Under the pieces are notes generated by a model. That model was given only the letters and a program-made list of their open reading frames with translations, had not been told where the DNA came from and ran no database searches. Shown here piece after piece: positions 33,992 to 41,247 of a stretch of DNA of 64,000 bases. How positions within the stretch are numbered: the stretch's first letter is position 1; every line of letters starts with the position of its first letter. Made by a program: the position numbers and the translations under genes. The stretch lies in assembly GCF_014644295.1 (NCBI RefSeq), contig NZ_BMKK01000008.1:186001-250000 (forward strand). The letters run 5' to 3'. The DNA comes from Emticicia aquatilis. Its GTDB lineage: Bacteria > Bacteroidota > Bacteroidia > Cytophagales > Spirosomataceae.

Positions 33992-35501
33992 AAATTCGGC
34001 AAAAATCCCAATTTTACTGCTTTTTTCGGTGTTTTTGGTGGCTACTTGTGGGCTTATTTATGAGCTAATTGCGGGTACTTTGGCCAGCTACCTCATGGGC
34101 GACTCGATTAGTCAATTTTCAATCATCATCGGATTATATCTTTTTTCGATGGGAATTGGCTCATTTTGCTCAAAATATTTCGACGAAAACTTACTTGATT
34201 GGTTCATTCAAATCGAGCTTTTGGTTGGTCTCGTCGGCGGAATCACATCGAGCGTTTTGTTTGTAATTTTCAATAGTGTCGATTCTTTTCAATGGATTTT
34301 GTACGGACTTATCAGTCTGACGGGTATTTTCGTTGGCCTCGAAATTCCGTTATTGATGCAAATCCTCAATAAAAGTAACTTTGGGTTTAAAGACATCATT
34401 TCCAAAGTTTTTACCTTCGACTATGTGGGAGCCTTGCTTGCTTCTATTCTTTTTCCGTTGGTTTTTGTGCCAAAAATGGGCCTGATTCGTACCTCTTTTT
34501 TCTTCGGAATCCTCAATACTTTGGTGGCTTTGTTGGTATTGTATAATTATTCTGCACAACTTAAATACCGCCTAACACTTTGGTTTCAAGCTATTTTTGT
34601 GTTTGTTTTACTCACGCTTGGCTTTATCTTTTCGGATAATATTTTGTCGTGGGCTGAGGCTACAACTTATGACGAAAAAATCATTTTTGCTAAATCTTCA
34701 CCTTATCAACGCATTGTGTTGACTCGACAAGGCAGTAATATCAAACTTTTTCTGAACCGAAATCTACAATTTAGTTCGTTCGATGAATATCGTTATCACG
34801 AAGCATTGGTGCATCCGCTCATGACTTTTACAAAAAAGCCCGAAAAAGTTTTGATTTTGGGCGGTGGTGATGGTATGGCGGTACGTGAATTACTGAAATA
34901 CGAAAGTGTGAAAGCCATTACGCTCATTGATTTGGATGCCGATATGACGAACCTGTTTCGGAGAAATGAAATGCTCACAAAATTGAATCAAAATGCCCTG
35001 AATAGCCCGAAAGTTAAGATTTTGAATCAAGATGCTTTTTTGTGGATAAAGCAAAATAAAACACTTTTCGACGCCATCATCATTGATTTTCCTGACCCGA
35101 ATAATTTTGCTTTGGGAAAACTCTACTCTAATACTTTTTATCGTGAACTTACTCACACGCTCGCACCCGAAGGCCTAATTGTAGTGCAGTCAACTTCGCC
35201 TTTTATGGCTCCAAAATCATATTGGTGTGTCAACAAAACCTTACAATCAGTGGGTTTTAAAACGCTTCCCTATCATGTTTTTGTTCCATCTTTTGGCGAT
35301 TGGGGCTATGTTTTGGCTACAAAAAACGAATTTAGCAAAACTCAGAATTTTCCAGAAAAGCTACGTTTCATGAATGATGCCGCTTTCGAGCAAAGCAAAG
35401 TTTTTCCGAAAGATATGGCACAGCAAGAAACCGAAGTAAATAAACTCAACAACCAAATTTTGGTGCAGTATTTTGAAGAAGAATGGGCAAAAGTGATGTA
35501 A
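33984..35501 (+). CDS. Membrane-embedded spermidine-synthase-like aminopropyltransferase
   Basis: 505 residues. The N-terminal part (about 1-215) has about seven hydrophobic helices (LLLFSVFLVATCGLIYELIAGTLASYLMG...). The C-terminal part (about 230-480) is a spermidine-synthase-type Rossmann domain with DEYRYHEALVHP (substrate-facing), KVLILGGGDGMAVRELLKY (cofactor), LIDLDAD and IIIDFPDPNNFALGKLYS in place of the usual DSTDP catalytic loop. It likely uses decarboxylated AdoMet or a related compound from the adjacent SpeD-like enzyme, with the acceptor reached at the membrane; this is inference. It overlaps both neighbours. Confidence 0.82.
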   Translation: MDKNSAKIPILLLFSVFLVATCGLIYELIAGTLASYLMGDSISQFSIIIGLYLFSMGIGSFCSKYFDENLLDWFIQIELLVGLVGGITSSVLFVIFNSVDSFQWILYGLISLTGIFVGLEIPLLMQILNKSNFGFKDIISKVFTFDYVGALLASILFPLVFVPKMGLIRTSFFFGILNTLVALLVLYNYSAQLKYRLTLWFQAIFVFVLLTLGFIFSDNILSWAEATTYDEKIIFAKSSPYQRIVLTRQGSNIKLFLNRNLQFSSFDEYRYHEALVHPLMTFTKKPEKVLILGGGDGMAVRELLKYESVKAITLIDLDADMTNLFRRNEMLTKLNQNALNSPKVKILNQDAFLWIKQNKTLFDAIIIDFPDPNNFALGKLYSNTFYRELTHTLAPEGLIVVQSTSPFMAPKSYWCVNKTLQSVGFKTLPYHVFVPSFGDWGYVLATKNEFSKTQNFPEKLRFMNDAAFEQSKVFPKDMAQQETEVNKLNNQILVQYFEEEWAKVM

Positions 35502-37144
35502 GCATATCTCGCAAAGAGTTTCTTGAGTTATCAGGAATCGCACTTTTGGGTAGCACTTTGGGGCTACAAACACTTACTTCTTGCGAGTCTGCCACTGTTA
35601 TTCAAGGGCAAATCGTTGGGGCAAATCACGCAATTGGACATTTACTTCGTAAGGCCATTTCTTTACCAATTCATCAATCACATCAAACAAAAATTCTGAT
35701 TGTAGGTTCGGGAATATCTGGACTCACGGCTGGCTATTTTCTACAAAAAGCGGGTATCAAAGATTATGAAATTTTAGAACTTGAAAGCCATATTGGAGGA
35801 AATTCTACCTTTGGCGAAGATGAAGCCAGGTACCCGTGGGCTGCTCATTATTTGCCAATTCCGAGTCCAGAAAATAAAGAATTGATTGATTTTTTGGCAG
35901 AAAACAAGATAATTACGGGTTTTGATGAAAATAAACTACCAGTCTATGATGAATATGCACTTTGCTTTCACCCCGACGAAAGGCTTTTTGTAAAAGGTTT
36001 TTGGCAAGAAGGGCTGATTCCAAACATGGATATTTTGGACGGAGAAAAGAACCAAATTGGGGAATTTTTATCAAAAATGAATGCTTTTAAAACTGCCAAA
36101 GGGAATGACCAAAAATGGGCTTTTACGATTCCATTGGCTTATTCATCAAGCGATACGAGTTTTACTGACTTGGATAAAATCAGTATGAAAACTTGGATGG
36201 AGAGAAATGCGTTTACGGCTAAACCGCTACATTGGTATGTAAACTATTGTTTATTAGATGACTACGGTACTTCGATTGCCGAAACTTCAGCTTGGGCGGG
36301 CATTCATTATTTTGCTTCACGAAAAGGAAAAGCTGCCAATGCTAAAGATGATGACGTGTTGACATGGAGCGAGGGAAATGGTTTTTTGATGAAACTTGTG
36401 GCCAAAAATCAATTAAATCATATCAAAACTCAGCGTTTGGCTTATCAAATTGAAGAGAAAAATGGGAAAGTTTCAGTTGATGTGTATGATTGGAAAACTG
36501 AAAAGCGAGAAAATTATACAGTCGAACAAGTAATTTGGGCAGTTCCGCAGATGCTTCGCCCATACTTAATGCCGCAACAGAAATCTGATTTTATCAAAGA
36601 TTTTACGTATTCACCGTGGATGGTTGCCAATATTCAAACCAAGCCTTTTGATACGGGTAGAGGACAAGCCTTATCTTGGGATAACGTGATTTATGAAGGC
36701 AACGGACTTGGCTATGTTTTATCGAATCATCAAGAACTCTCTCAAGACCAACAAACTTGGCAACTGACTTATTATAAGCCACTTGTCGATAACAATCCTG
36801 CTGACGAACGCAAAAAAGCAATAGTAAAAACCCACGAAGAATGGAAAAGTGAAGTGCTGACTGACCTAAAAAAAGCACACCCAAAAATTGAAGAATCAAT
36901 TCTGAAAATTGATATAAAATTGTGGGGACACGCCATGATTCGCCCAACGATTGGTTTTATTCACGGGTCGGCTCGATATGAAGCACAAAAATCGCTCAAT
37001 AATAAAATACATTTTGCTCATTCGGACCTTTCAGGTGTTTCGATTTTTGAGGAAGCATTTTATCATGGGGCTGAGGTGGCTAAGAAAGTGATTTCAAATA
37101 TTTACCACGGAGACACGGATTACACGAATTTTCACGGAGAGTAA
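35483..37144 (+). CDS. FAD-dependent amine-oxidase-like lipoprotein
   Basis: 553 residues. The N-terminus has a Tat-like SRKEFLELSG (Lys in place of the second Arg) and a lipobox LTSC (Cys34), suggesting a folded flavoprotein exported and lipid-anchored. FAD-binding GxGxxG: ILIVGSGISGLTAGYFLQKAG (residues 71-91) followed by EILELESHIGGNS. A VIWAVPQMLRPYL motif and the C-terminal HFAHSDLSGVSIFEEAFYHGAEVAKKVI complete the flavin amine oxidase pattern. It starts inside the SpeE-like gene (19-base overlap), which implies a linked function: perhaps oxidation of the product of that enzyme outside the cytoplasm. Confidence 0.78.
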   Translation: MGKSDVSISRKEFLELSGIALLGSTLGLQTLTSCESATVIQGQIVGANHAIGHLLRKAISLPIHQSHQTKILIVGSGISGLTAGYFLQKAGIKDYEILELESHIGGNSTFGEDEARYPWAAHYLPIPSPENKELIDFLAENKIITGFDENKLPVYDEYALCFHPDERLFVKGFWQEGLIPNMDILDGEKNQIGEFLSKMNAFKTAKGNDQKWAFTIPLAYSSSDTSFTDLDKISMKTWMERNAFTAKPLHWYVNYCLLDDYGTSIAETSAWAGIHYFASRKGKAANAKDDDVLTWSEGNGFLMKLVAKNQLNHIKTQRLAYQIEEKNGKVSVDVYDWKTEKRENYTVEQVIWAVPQMLRPYLMPQQKSDFIKDFTYSPWMVANIQTKPFDTGRGQALSWDNVIYEGNGLGYVLSNHQELSQDQQTWQLTYYKPLVDNNPADERKKAIVKTHEEWKSEVLTDLKKAHPKIEESILKIDIKLWGHAMIRPTIGFIHGSARYEAQKSLNNKIHFAHSDLSGVSIFEEAFYHGAEVAKKVISNIYHGDTDYTNFHGE

Positions 37145-37178
37145 ATCTTTAAATAATTGTCAAAACTTTGAAAATTTC

Positions 37179-38201
37179 ATGCAAACTCAAACTTGGATAC
37201 ACTCAGCTAAATACGATTTGAGTTTTATTATTGCTCCATCATTTTTGGCGGTTATATTACTGTTTTTCTTTCCCGAAAGTTGGCTTTGGTCAAACGAAAT
37301 GCCAAACTGGGCGTGGTTTGCAATGGTGCTGTTGATTGATGTTTCGCATGTTTATAGTAGTCTTTATCGCACTTATTTTGATAAAGTTTCTCTGCAAAAA
37401 CACAAAAAAATACTATTTTTCACACCAGTTTGGGTGATTTTGGTGGCTGGAGGCATCCATTATTTTTCCGAAGCTATCTTTTGGCGATTGGCTGCTTATT
37501 TGGCTGTCTATCATTTTATTCGTCAGCAATATGGTTTTCTGAAGCTTTATACCCGCACCGAAGGAATCAAACAGATTGATGTTTGGATGATATACATCGT
37601 CACAGTTTTTCCTATGGTCTATTGGCATTTGTCAGAACCTCGCAATTTTATGTGGTTTACTGCTAAAGATTTTCTGTTTTATACGAATCAGAATCTGGCC
37701 GATTTACTGAAATATGCTTTTTGGATTTGGGTGATAATCTACTACTTTTTAGTCATTAAAGATTACATCCAAACTCGACAAATCAACTTGCCCAAGACTT
37801 TGTTGATTTTATCTACGATGCTCACGTGGTATCTAGGAATTGTCTATTTCAATGGCGATATGGCATTTACAATGCTCAATGTAGTAGCTCATGGCGTGCC
37901 GTATATGGCTTTGGTTTATGCTACTGAACAAAAGAAAGCCTATAAAAAAACTGGCTTTTGGAAGTTGCTTTTCTCCAATTTTGGCATTCTCATTTTTATC
38001 GGAATTTTGTTTGTTTTGGCCTACGTCGAAGAAGGTTTTTGGAATGGTCTCGTTTGGCACGAATATGATGAGTTTTTTGCATTTTTCCCGACCATCAATC
38101 TCACAGATAATCTATTGCTTTCTATAACAATTGCCTTATTATCAATGCCACAGCTTACGCATTATATTCTTGATGGCTATATTTGGAAGCGGGATTTTTA
38201 G
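37179..38201 (+). CDS. Polytopic membrane protein with conserved-looking histidines
   Basis: 340 residues with about eight hydrophobic helices. Histidine motifs near the membrane stand out: LLIDVSHVYSSLYRTYFD, LAVYHFIRQQYGF, VVAHGVPYMALVY and MPQLTHYILDGYIWK. Such spaced His motifs recall membrane di-metal oxygenases or desaturases, but no complete HxxxH/HxxHH set is present, so this is only a suggestion. Family not recognised. It is the last gene of the polyamine-like cluster, 34 bases after the flavoprotein, and is followed 37 bases later by a TetR gene. Confidence 0.65.
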   Translation: MQTQTWIHSAKYDLSFIIAPSFLAVILLFFFPESWLWSNEMPNWAWFAMVLLIDVSHVYSSLYRTYFDKVSLQKHKKILFFTPVWVILVAGGIHYFSEAIFWRLAAYLAVYHFIRQQYGFLKLYTRTEGIKQIDVWMIYIVTVFPMVYWHLSEPRNFMWFTAKDFLFYTNQNLADLLKYAFWIWVIIYYFLVIKDYIQTRQINLPKTLLILSTMLTWYLGIVYFNGDMAFTMLNVVAHGVPYMALVYATEQKKAYKKTGFWKLLFSNFGILIFIGILFVLAYVEEGFWNGLVWHEYDEFFAFFPTINLTDNLLLSITIALLSMPQLTHYILDGYIWKRDF

Positions 38202-38238
38202 CCTTAGTTTTGTCTTTTAGAATAAAAATATTGAAAAT

Positions 38239-38880
38239 ATGTCGGTCAAATCAGCTGATACGAAAGCACGTATTCTTGAAAAGTCAATCGAGTTATTCAA
38301 CCGATTTGGCTTTGTGAGCATTCGTATGCAACATATTGCCGATGAAGTTGGAATTAGCGTTGGAAACTTAGCCTATCATTTCAAGAACAAAGATGCTATT
38401 GTAGAAGAGGTGTATGAAGAAATCGAGCTGAATCAAAAAATACTCTTGTCAGATTTGAAAATCGTGCCTCTGTTTATCAATATCGACCAACATATCCGTG
38501 ATACATATCTGATTCAGCAAAAATTTAGCTTTTTTTACTCTGATACTTTTGAGATTCTTCGAAATTTTCCCCTCATCAAGAAAAAGTATCGTGAATATAC
38601 TCGCTGGTATATTCAACAAATCGAGAATATGATTGCTTTCAATGTTGCTCGTGGTACTTTTATTCCAGAGACACAAGATGGGCTTCACCAAAAATTGGCT
38701 GAACAATATTGGATGACAATGGAATTATGGCTTTACCAAAGCCGAATTCGTACGTTCGACGAAGCCAATATTGAAGATTACGCTGCTTCACTTTGGGCAT
38801 TGCTTATACCTCACTTCACGCATATTGGTAATATCGAATACAAACAAATGCACTTCAACGAAAATTTTAATTGGTTATGA
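38239..38880 (+). CDS. TetR-family regulator 1 of the hydrogenase island
   Basis: 213 residues. N-terminal TetR DNA-binding domain: TKARILEKSIELFNRFGFVSIRMQHIADEVGISVGNLAYHFKNKDAIVEEVYE, with the recognition helix VGNLAYHFKNK at about residues 38-48. The C-terminal ligand domain is unlike known regulators I recognise. It is clearly a paralogue of the second TetR at 39397: the helix-turn-helix is nearly identical (IADE-GISVGNLAYHFKNK-AI), so both should bind the same DNA motif. A palindromic candidate operator starts 7 bases after its stop. Confidence 0.85.
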   Translation: MSVKSADTKARILEKSIELFNRFGFVSIRMQHIADEVGISVGNLAYHFKNKDAIVEEVYEEIELNQKILLSDLKIVPLFINIDQHIRDTYLIQQKFSFFYSDTFEILRNFPLIKKKYREYTRWYIQQIENMIAFNVARGTFIPETQDGLHQKLAEQYWMTMELWLYQSRIRTFDEANIEDYAASLWALLIPHFTHIGNIEYKQMHFNENFNWL

Positions 38881-38887
38881 TTTGAAT

Positions 38888-38905
38888 TTAGAAATTATTT
38901 TCTAA
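38888..38905. promoter_or_regulatory. Candidate TetR operator D
   Basis: TTAGAAATTATTTTCTAA, inside a larger perfect inverted repeat (10-bp arms AATTTAGAAA / TTTCTAAATT, 4-base spacer, 38885-38908). It differs by one base from the site at 40099. It overlaps the -7 box TAAATTTG at 38903-38910. Confidence 0.65.
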
Positions 38906-38910
38906 ATTTG
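38903..38910 (+). promoter_or_regulatory. -7 box of the 118-residue protein gene
   Basis: TAAATTTG, matching TAnnTTTG, 29 bases before the ATG at 38940 and overlapping operator D. Bound regulator would block it. Confidence 0.5.
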
Positions 38911-38939
38911 ATTACAAATCATTATTAAGCAGCCTAAAT

Positions 38940-39296
38940 ATGTCGCCTTACAAAATAGATGAAAATGTCTATAATAGTCTATTAGAGCTATTAAACGACG
39001 CCTATTTTGTTGATTCTAAAGGTAATTTTACTGATTTTCAGTTTTATCACGACGACCATTGGCTATCGGATAGTGCCGTAATCGACAATCTCATTTACAA
39101 ACGAGGAGAATGGAATATTGAGTTGGTTTTTGCTTTGCATACCAATCCATTGAAGTTCATTAAACGTCAGATAATGTCTTATTCTTGTCTTAAAAAAGCC
39201 ACGCTTTCGGCGAGTCTAATGCGGCGAATGGCCGCCAAAGACCAACGAGGAACGCTTGAGGTCAAGGTCGAAGATTTTAAGATTTGTTGTAATTAA
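38940..39296 (+). CDS. Small protein A, paralogue of small protein B (unknown family)
   Basis: 118 residues, soluble, no signal peptide. It shares a pattern with the 107-residue protein at 43886: WL-(S/H)-D-(S/T), K-x-G-x-W, NPLK, KKA-L-A, KD-x-RGTL and a C-terminal I-C-x-N (here FKICCN). The region from about residue 40 to the end aligns without large gaps. I do not recognise the family. It sits between the two tetR genes under its own candidate promoter and operator, so it is probably part of the hydrogenase regulon. Confidence 0.65.
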   Translation: MSPYKIDENVYNSLLELLNDAYFVDSKGNFTDFQFYHDDHWLSDSAVIDNLIYKRGEWNIELVFALHTNPLKFIKRQIMSYSCLKKATLSASLMRRMAAKDQRGTLEVKVEDFKICCN

Positions 39297-39396
39297 AGCT
39301 ATGTAATGAGTAATGACAACTCAGCGAGTGTAAAATAAAATTTAACGCATATAAAAGTACCTATTGTTTGTTGCAAAGAGGTGATTGTTTAGAGAG

Positions 39397-40011
39397 ATGT
39401 ATAACACAAAAGAACGGATAGTAAATGCCTCAATTAAGCTATTTAATGACCACGGAATAGCGAGCGTGCGTCTTCAGCAGATAGCTGATGAGATAGGAAT
39501 TAGTGTCGGCAATTTAGCCTATCATTTCAAGAATAAAGAGGCAATCATCAATTCTGTTTATGAAAAGCTATTCGAAGACTTTCAGCAGATTTTAGGTGCA
39601 TATCTCAAAACACCTTCTTTATTAGATTTTGATTCTCAAGTAAGTTATTATTTCGATTTTTTTAAAAATTATCAATTCTACATTACCGATTTATTTGCCA
39701 CTGAGCATCCGCTTCCCGAAGTGCGACAGCGTTGGCAGGAGTTTATGAATAAAATGATTTTTCAGATTCGTAAACGACTTGATTTTCATGCTCGCCGAGG
39801 CGACCTAACTCCACAAACTGAAGCTACCTACGATATTTTATCTGAGGCAATCTGGATGACTATTGTTTTCTGGATTCCACAACAGCAGATGCGAAGCAAA
39901 CCAATTACCGAAACTCGTTTTAAGAACGCCGTTTGGAACAATGTTAAGCCTTATTTAACCGAAAAAGGTACAAACGAATTCTCCAGTATGATACTTCCCG
40001 TATTTATTTAG
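39397..40011 (+). CDS. TetR-family regulator 2 of the hydrogenase island
   Basis: 204 residues from ATG 39397; an in-frame TTG at 39385 would add four residues. DNA-binding domain NTKERIVNASIKLFNDHGIASVRLQQIADEIGISVGNLAYHFKNKEAIINSVYE, almost identical in its recognition helix to the TetR at 38239. The ligand domains are related but diverged (for example both have an aromatic-rich YYFDFFKNYQFYITDLF / FSFFYSDTFEILRNFP region). It sits directly before the hydrogenase promoter with two palindromic operators in the gap, so it probably controls hupSL and itself responds to an unknown small molecule. Confidence 0.85.
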   Translation: MYNTKERIVNASIKLFNDHGIASVRLQQIADEIGISVGNLAYHFKNKEAIINSVYEKLFEDFQQILGAYLKTPSLLDFDSQVSYYFDFFKNYQFYITDLFATEHPLPEVRQRWQEFMNKMIFQIRKRLDFHARRGDLTPQTEATYDILSEAIWMTIVFWIPQQQMRSKPITETRFKNAVWNNVKPYLTEKGTNEFSSMILPVFI

Positions 40012-40098
40012 AAAATATGATTTACATCATTTTTTTGTGATTGTATAAATCGCATTTTTGACAACTAATCTCCTTGCTTTGTTTAGAATAATTCTTAA

Positions 40099-40116
40099 TT
40101 AGAAAATATTTTCTAA
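40099..40116. promoter_or_regulatory. Candidate TetR operator A
   Basis: TTAGAAAATATTTTCTAA, an 18-bp perfect palindrome. Its centre is 24 bp from the centre of operator B, a little over two helical turns. It lies upstream of the hydrogenase promoter. Confidence 0.75.
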
Positions 40117-40149
40117 ATTTAATTAGAAAAATTTTTCTAATTAAATTTA
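40114..40149. promoter_or_regulatory. Candidate TetR operator B (36-bp perfect palindrome)
   Basis: Perfect palindrome centred at 40131/40132. Its inner 18 bp, TTAGAAAAATTTTTCTAA, matches the motif of operators A, C and D. It ends 6 bases before the -7 box of the hydrogenase promoter and would cover the -33 region, so binding should repress hupSL. Confidence 0.75.
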
Positions 40150-40155
40150 TTATTT

Positions 40156-40163
40156 TACATTTG
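40156..40163 (+). promoter_or_regulatory. -7 box of the hydrogenase structural genes
   Basis: TACATTTG, matching TAnnTTTG, 42 bases before the small-subunit ATG and next to operator B. Confidence 0.6.
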
Positions 40164-40205
40164 AACATCAAATAATACAATTTCAACTCTTTTACAACCT
40201 GTCCT

Positions 40206-41189
40206 ATGGCAAATGTTCTATGGTTACAAGGGGGGGCATGCAGTGGAAACACCATGTCGTTCCTCAATGCCGAAGAGCCAACAGTCGTTGATTTAGTGAC
40301 CGACTTTGGTATCAACATTCTTTGGCATCCTTCTATCGGCTTGGAGATTGGTCACCAAGTTACTTATCTTCTCGAAGATATTATTAAAGGTAAAGTTCAG
40401 TGCGATATTTTTGTCTATGAAGGCAGTATCATTGAAGGCCCGAATGGAACAGGAACCATGAACTATTTTTGCGACCGACCAATGAAAGATTGGGTGAAAG
40501 AGCTCGCAGCAGTAGCAGGCTATGTAGTGGCCATAGGAGATTGTGCAACTTGGGGCGGTATTCCTGCCGTTGCTCCTAATCCGAGTGAATCAACAGGTAT
40601 GCAGTTTTTGAAGAAAGAGAAAGGCGGTTTTTTAGGAGCTGGGTATAAATCAAAAGGCGGCTTGCCTGTAATTAATATTCCAGGATGCCCTGCACATCCT
40701 GACTGGGTTACGCAAATTTTAGTTGCCATTTCAACAGGCCGTATTGGAGATATTAGAATTGATGAATATCATCGACCAAGTACTTTCTTTACAGATTTTG
40801 TACAAACAGGATGTACGAATGTTGTAAACTTTGCCAATAAAATTGATGGCGGATTTGGTAAAAGAGGAAATGGTTGTTTGTTCTACGAAGTGGGCTGCCG
40901 AGGGCCAATGACTCGTGCGAGTTGTAATCGTATCTTATGGAATCGTACATCGAGCAAAACCCGTGCTAATCACCCATGTTTGGGCTGTACTGAGCCAGGT
41001 TTCCCTCATCATGATTTGCAGAAAGGTAGCGTATTCAAAACCCTTAAATACCTCGGTTTCTTGCCACAAGATGTTCCCGCAGGAAACTCTAAGTTGGGTT
41101 ATTATCTGAGAGCAGGTTTTGAAAAAACTATGCACGCTACCGAATCCGTGTTTGGTGTTACGAAGTCGCACAGCGAAAGCTCCATTTAA
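40206..41189 (+). CDS. hupS: [NiFe] hydrogenase small subunit, group 2a-like
   Basis: Electron-transfer subunit of an uptake hydrogenase. 327 residues without a Tat signal, so the enzyme faces the cytoplasm. It closely follows the cyanobacterial HupS pattern: ANVLWLQGGACSGNTMSFLNAEEPTV at the start, GDCATWGGIPA, INIPGCPAHPDW, then the medial/distal cysteine region (NGCLFYEVGCRGPMTRASCNRILWNR...HPCLGCTEPGFP). In the proximal motif, where most groups have CxxC, this one has C12-S-G-N15; the same replacement in Huc-type enzymes goes with [3Fe-4S] clusters. The large subunit follows 58 bases later. The gene is under two palindromic operators. Confidence 0.92.
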   Translation: MANVLWLQGGACSGNTMSFLNAEEPTVVDLVTDFGINILWHPSIGLEIGHQVTYLLEDIIKGKVQCDIFVYEGSIIEGPNGTGTMNYFCDRPMKDWVKELAAVAGYVVAIGDCATWGGIPAVAPNPSESTGMQFLKKEKGGFLGAGYKSKGGLPVINIPGCPAHPDWVTQILVAISTGRIGDIRIDEYHRPSTFFTDFVQTGCTNVVNFANKIDGGFGKRGNGCLFYEVGCRGPMTRASCNRILWNRTSSKTRANHPCLGCTEPGFPHHDLQKGSVFKTLKYLGFLPQDVPAGNSKLGYYLRAGFEKTMHATESVFGVTKSHSESSI

Positions 41190-41247
41190 TTAGAAATCCT
41201 GAATTTCTGATTGCAAAAATCATCATTTCTAAAATCAACCGTTAAAA

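Noticed and set aside
40007-40018. TTAGAAAATATG after the second tetR as a fifth operator
   Set aside because: Only one half matches; the right half (GATTTACAT) does not.
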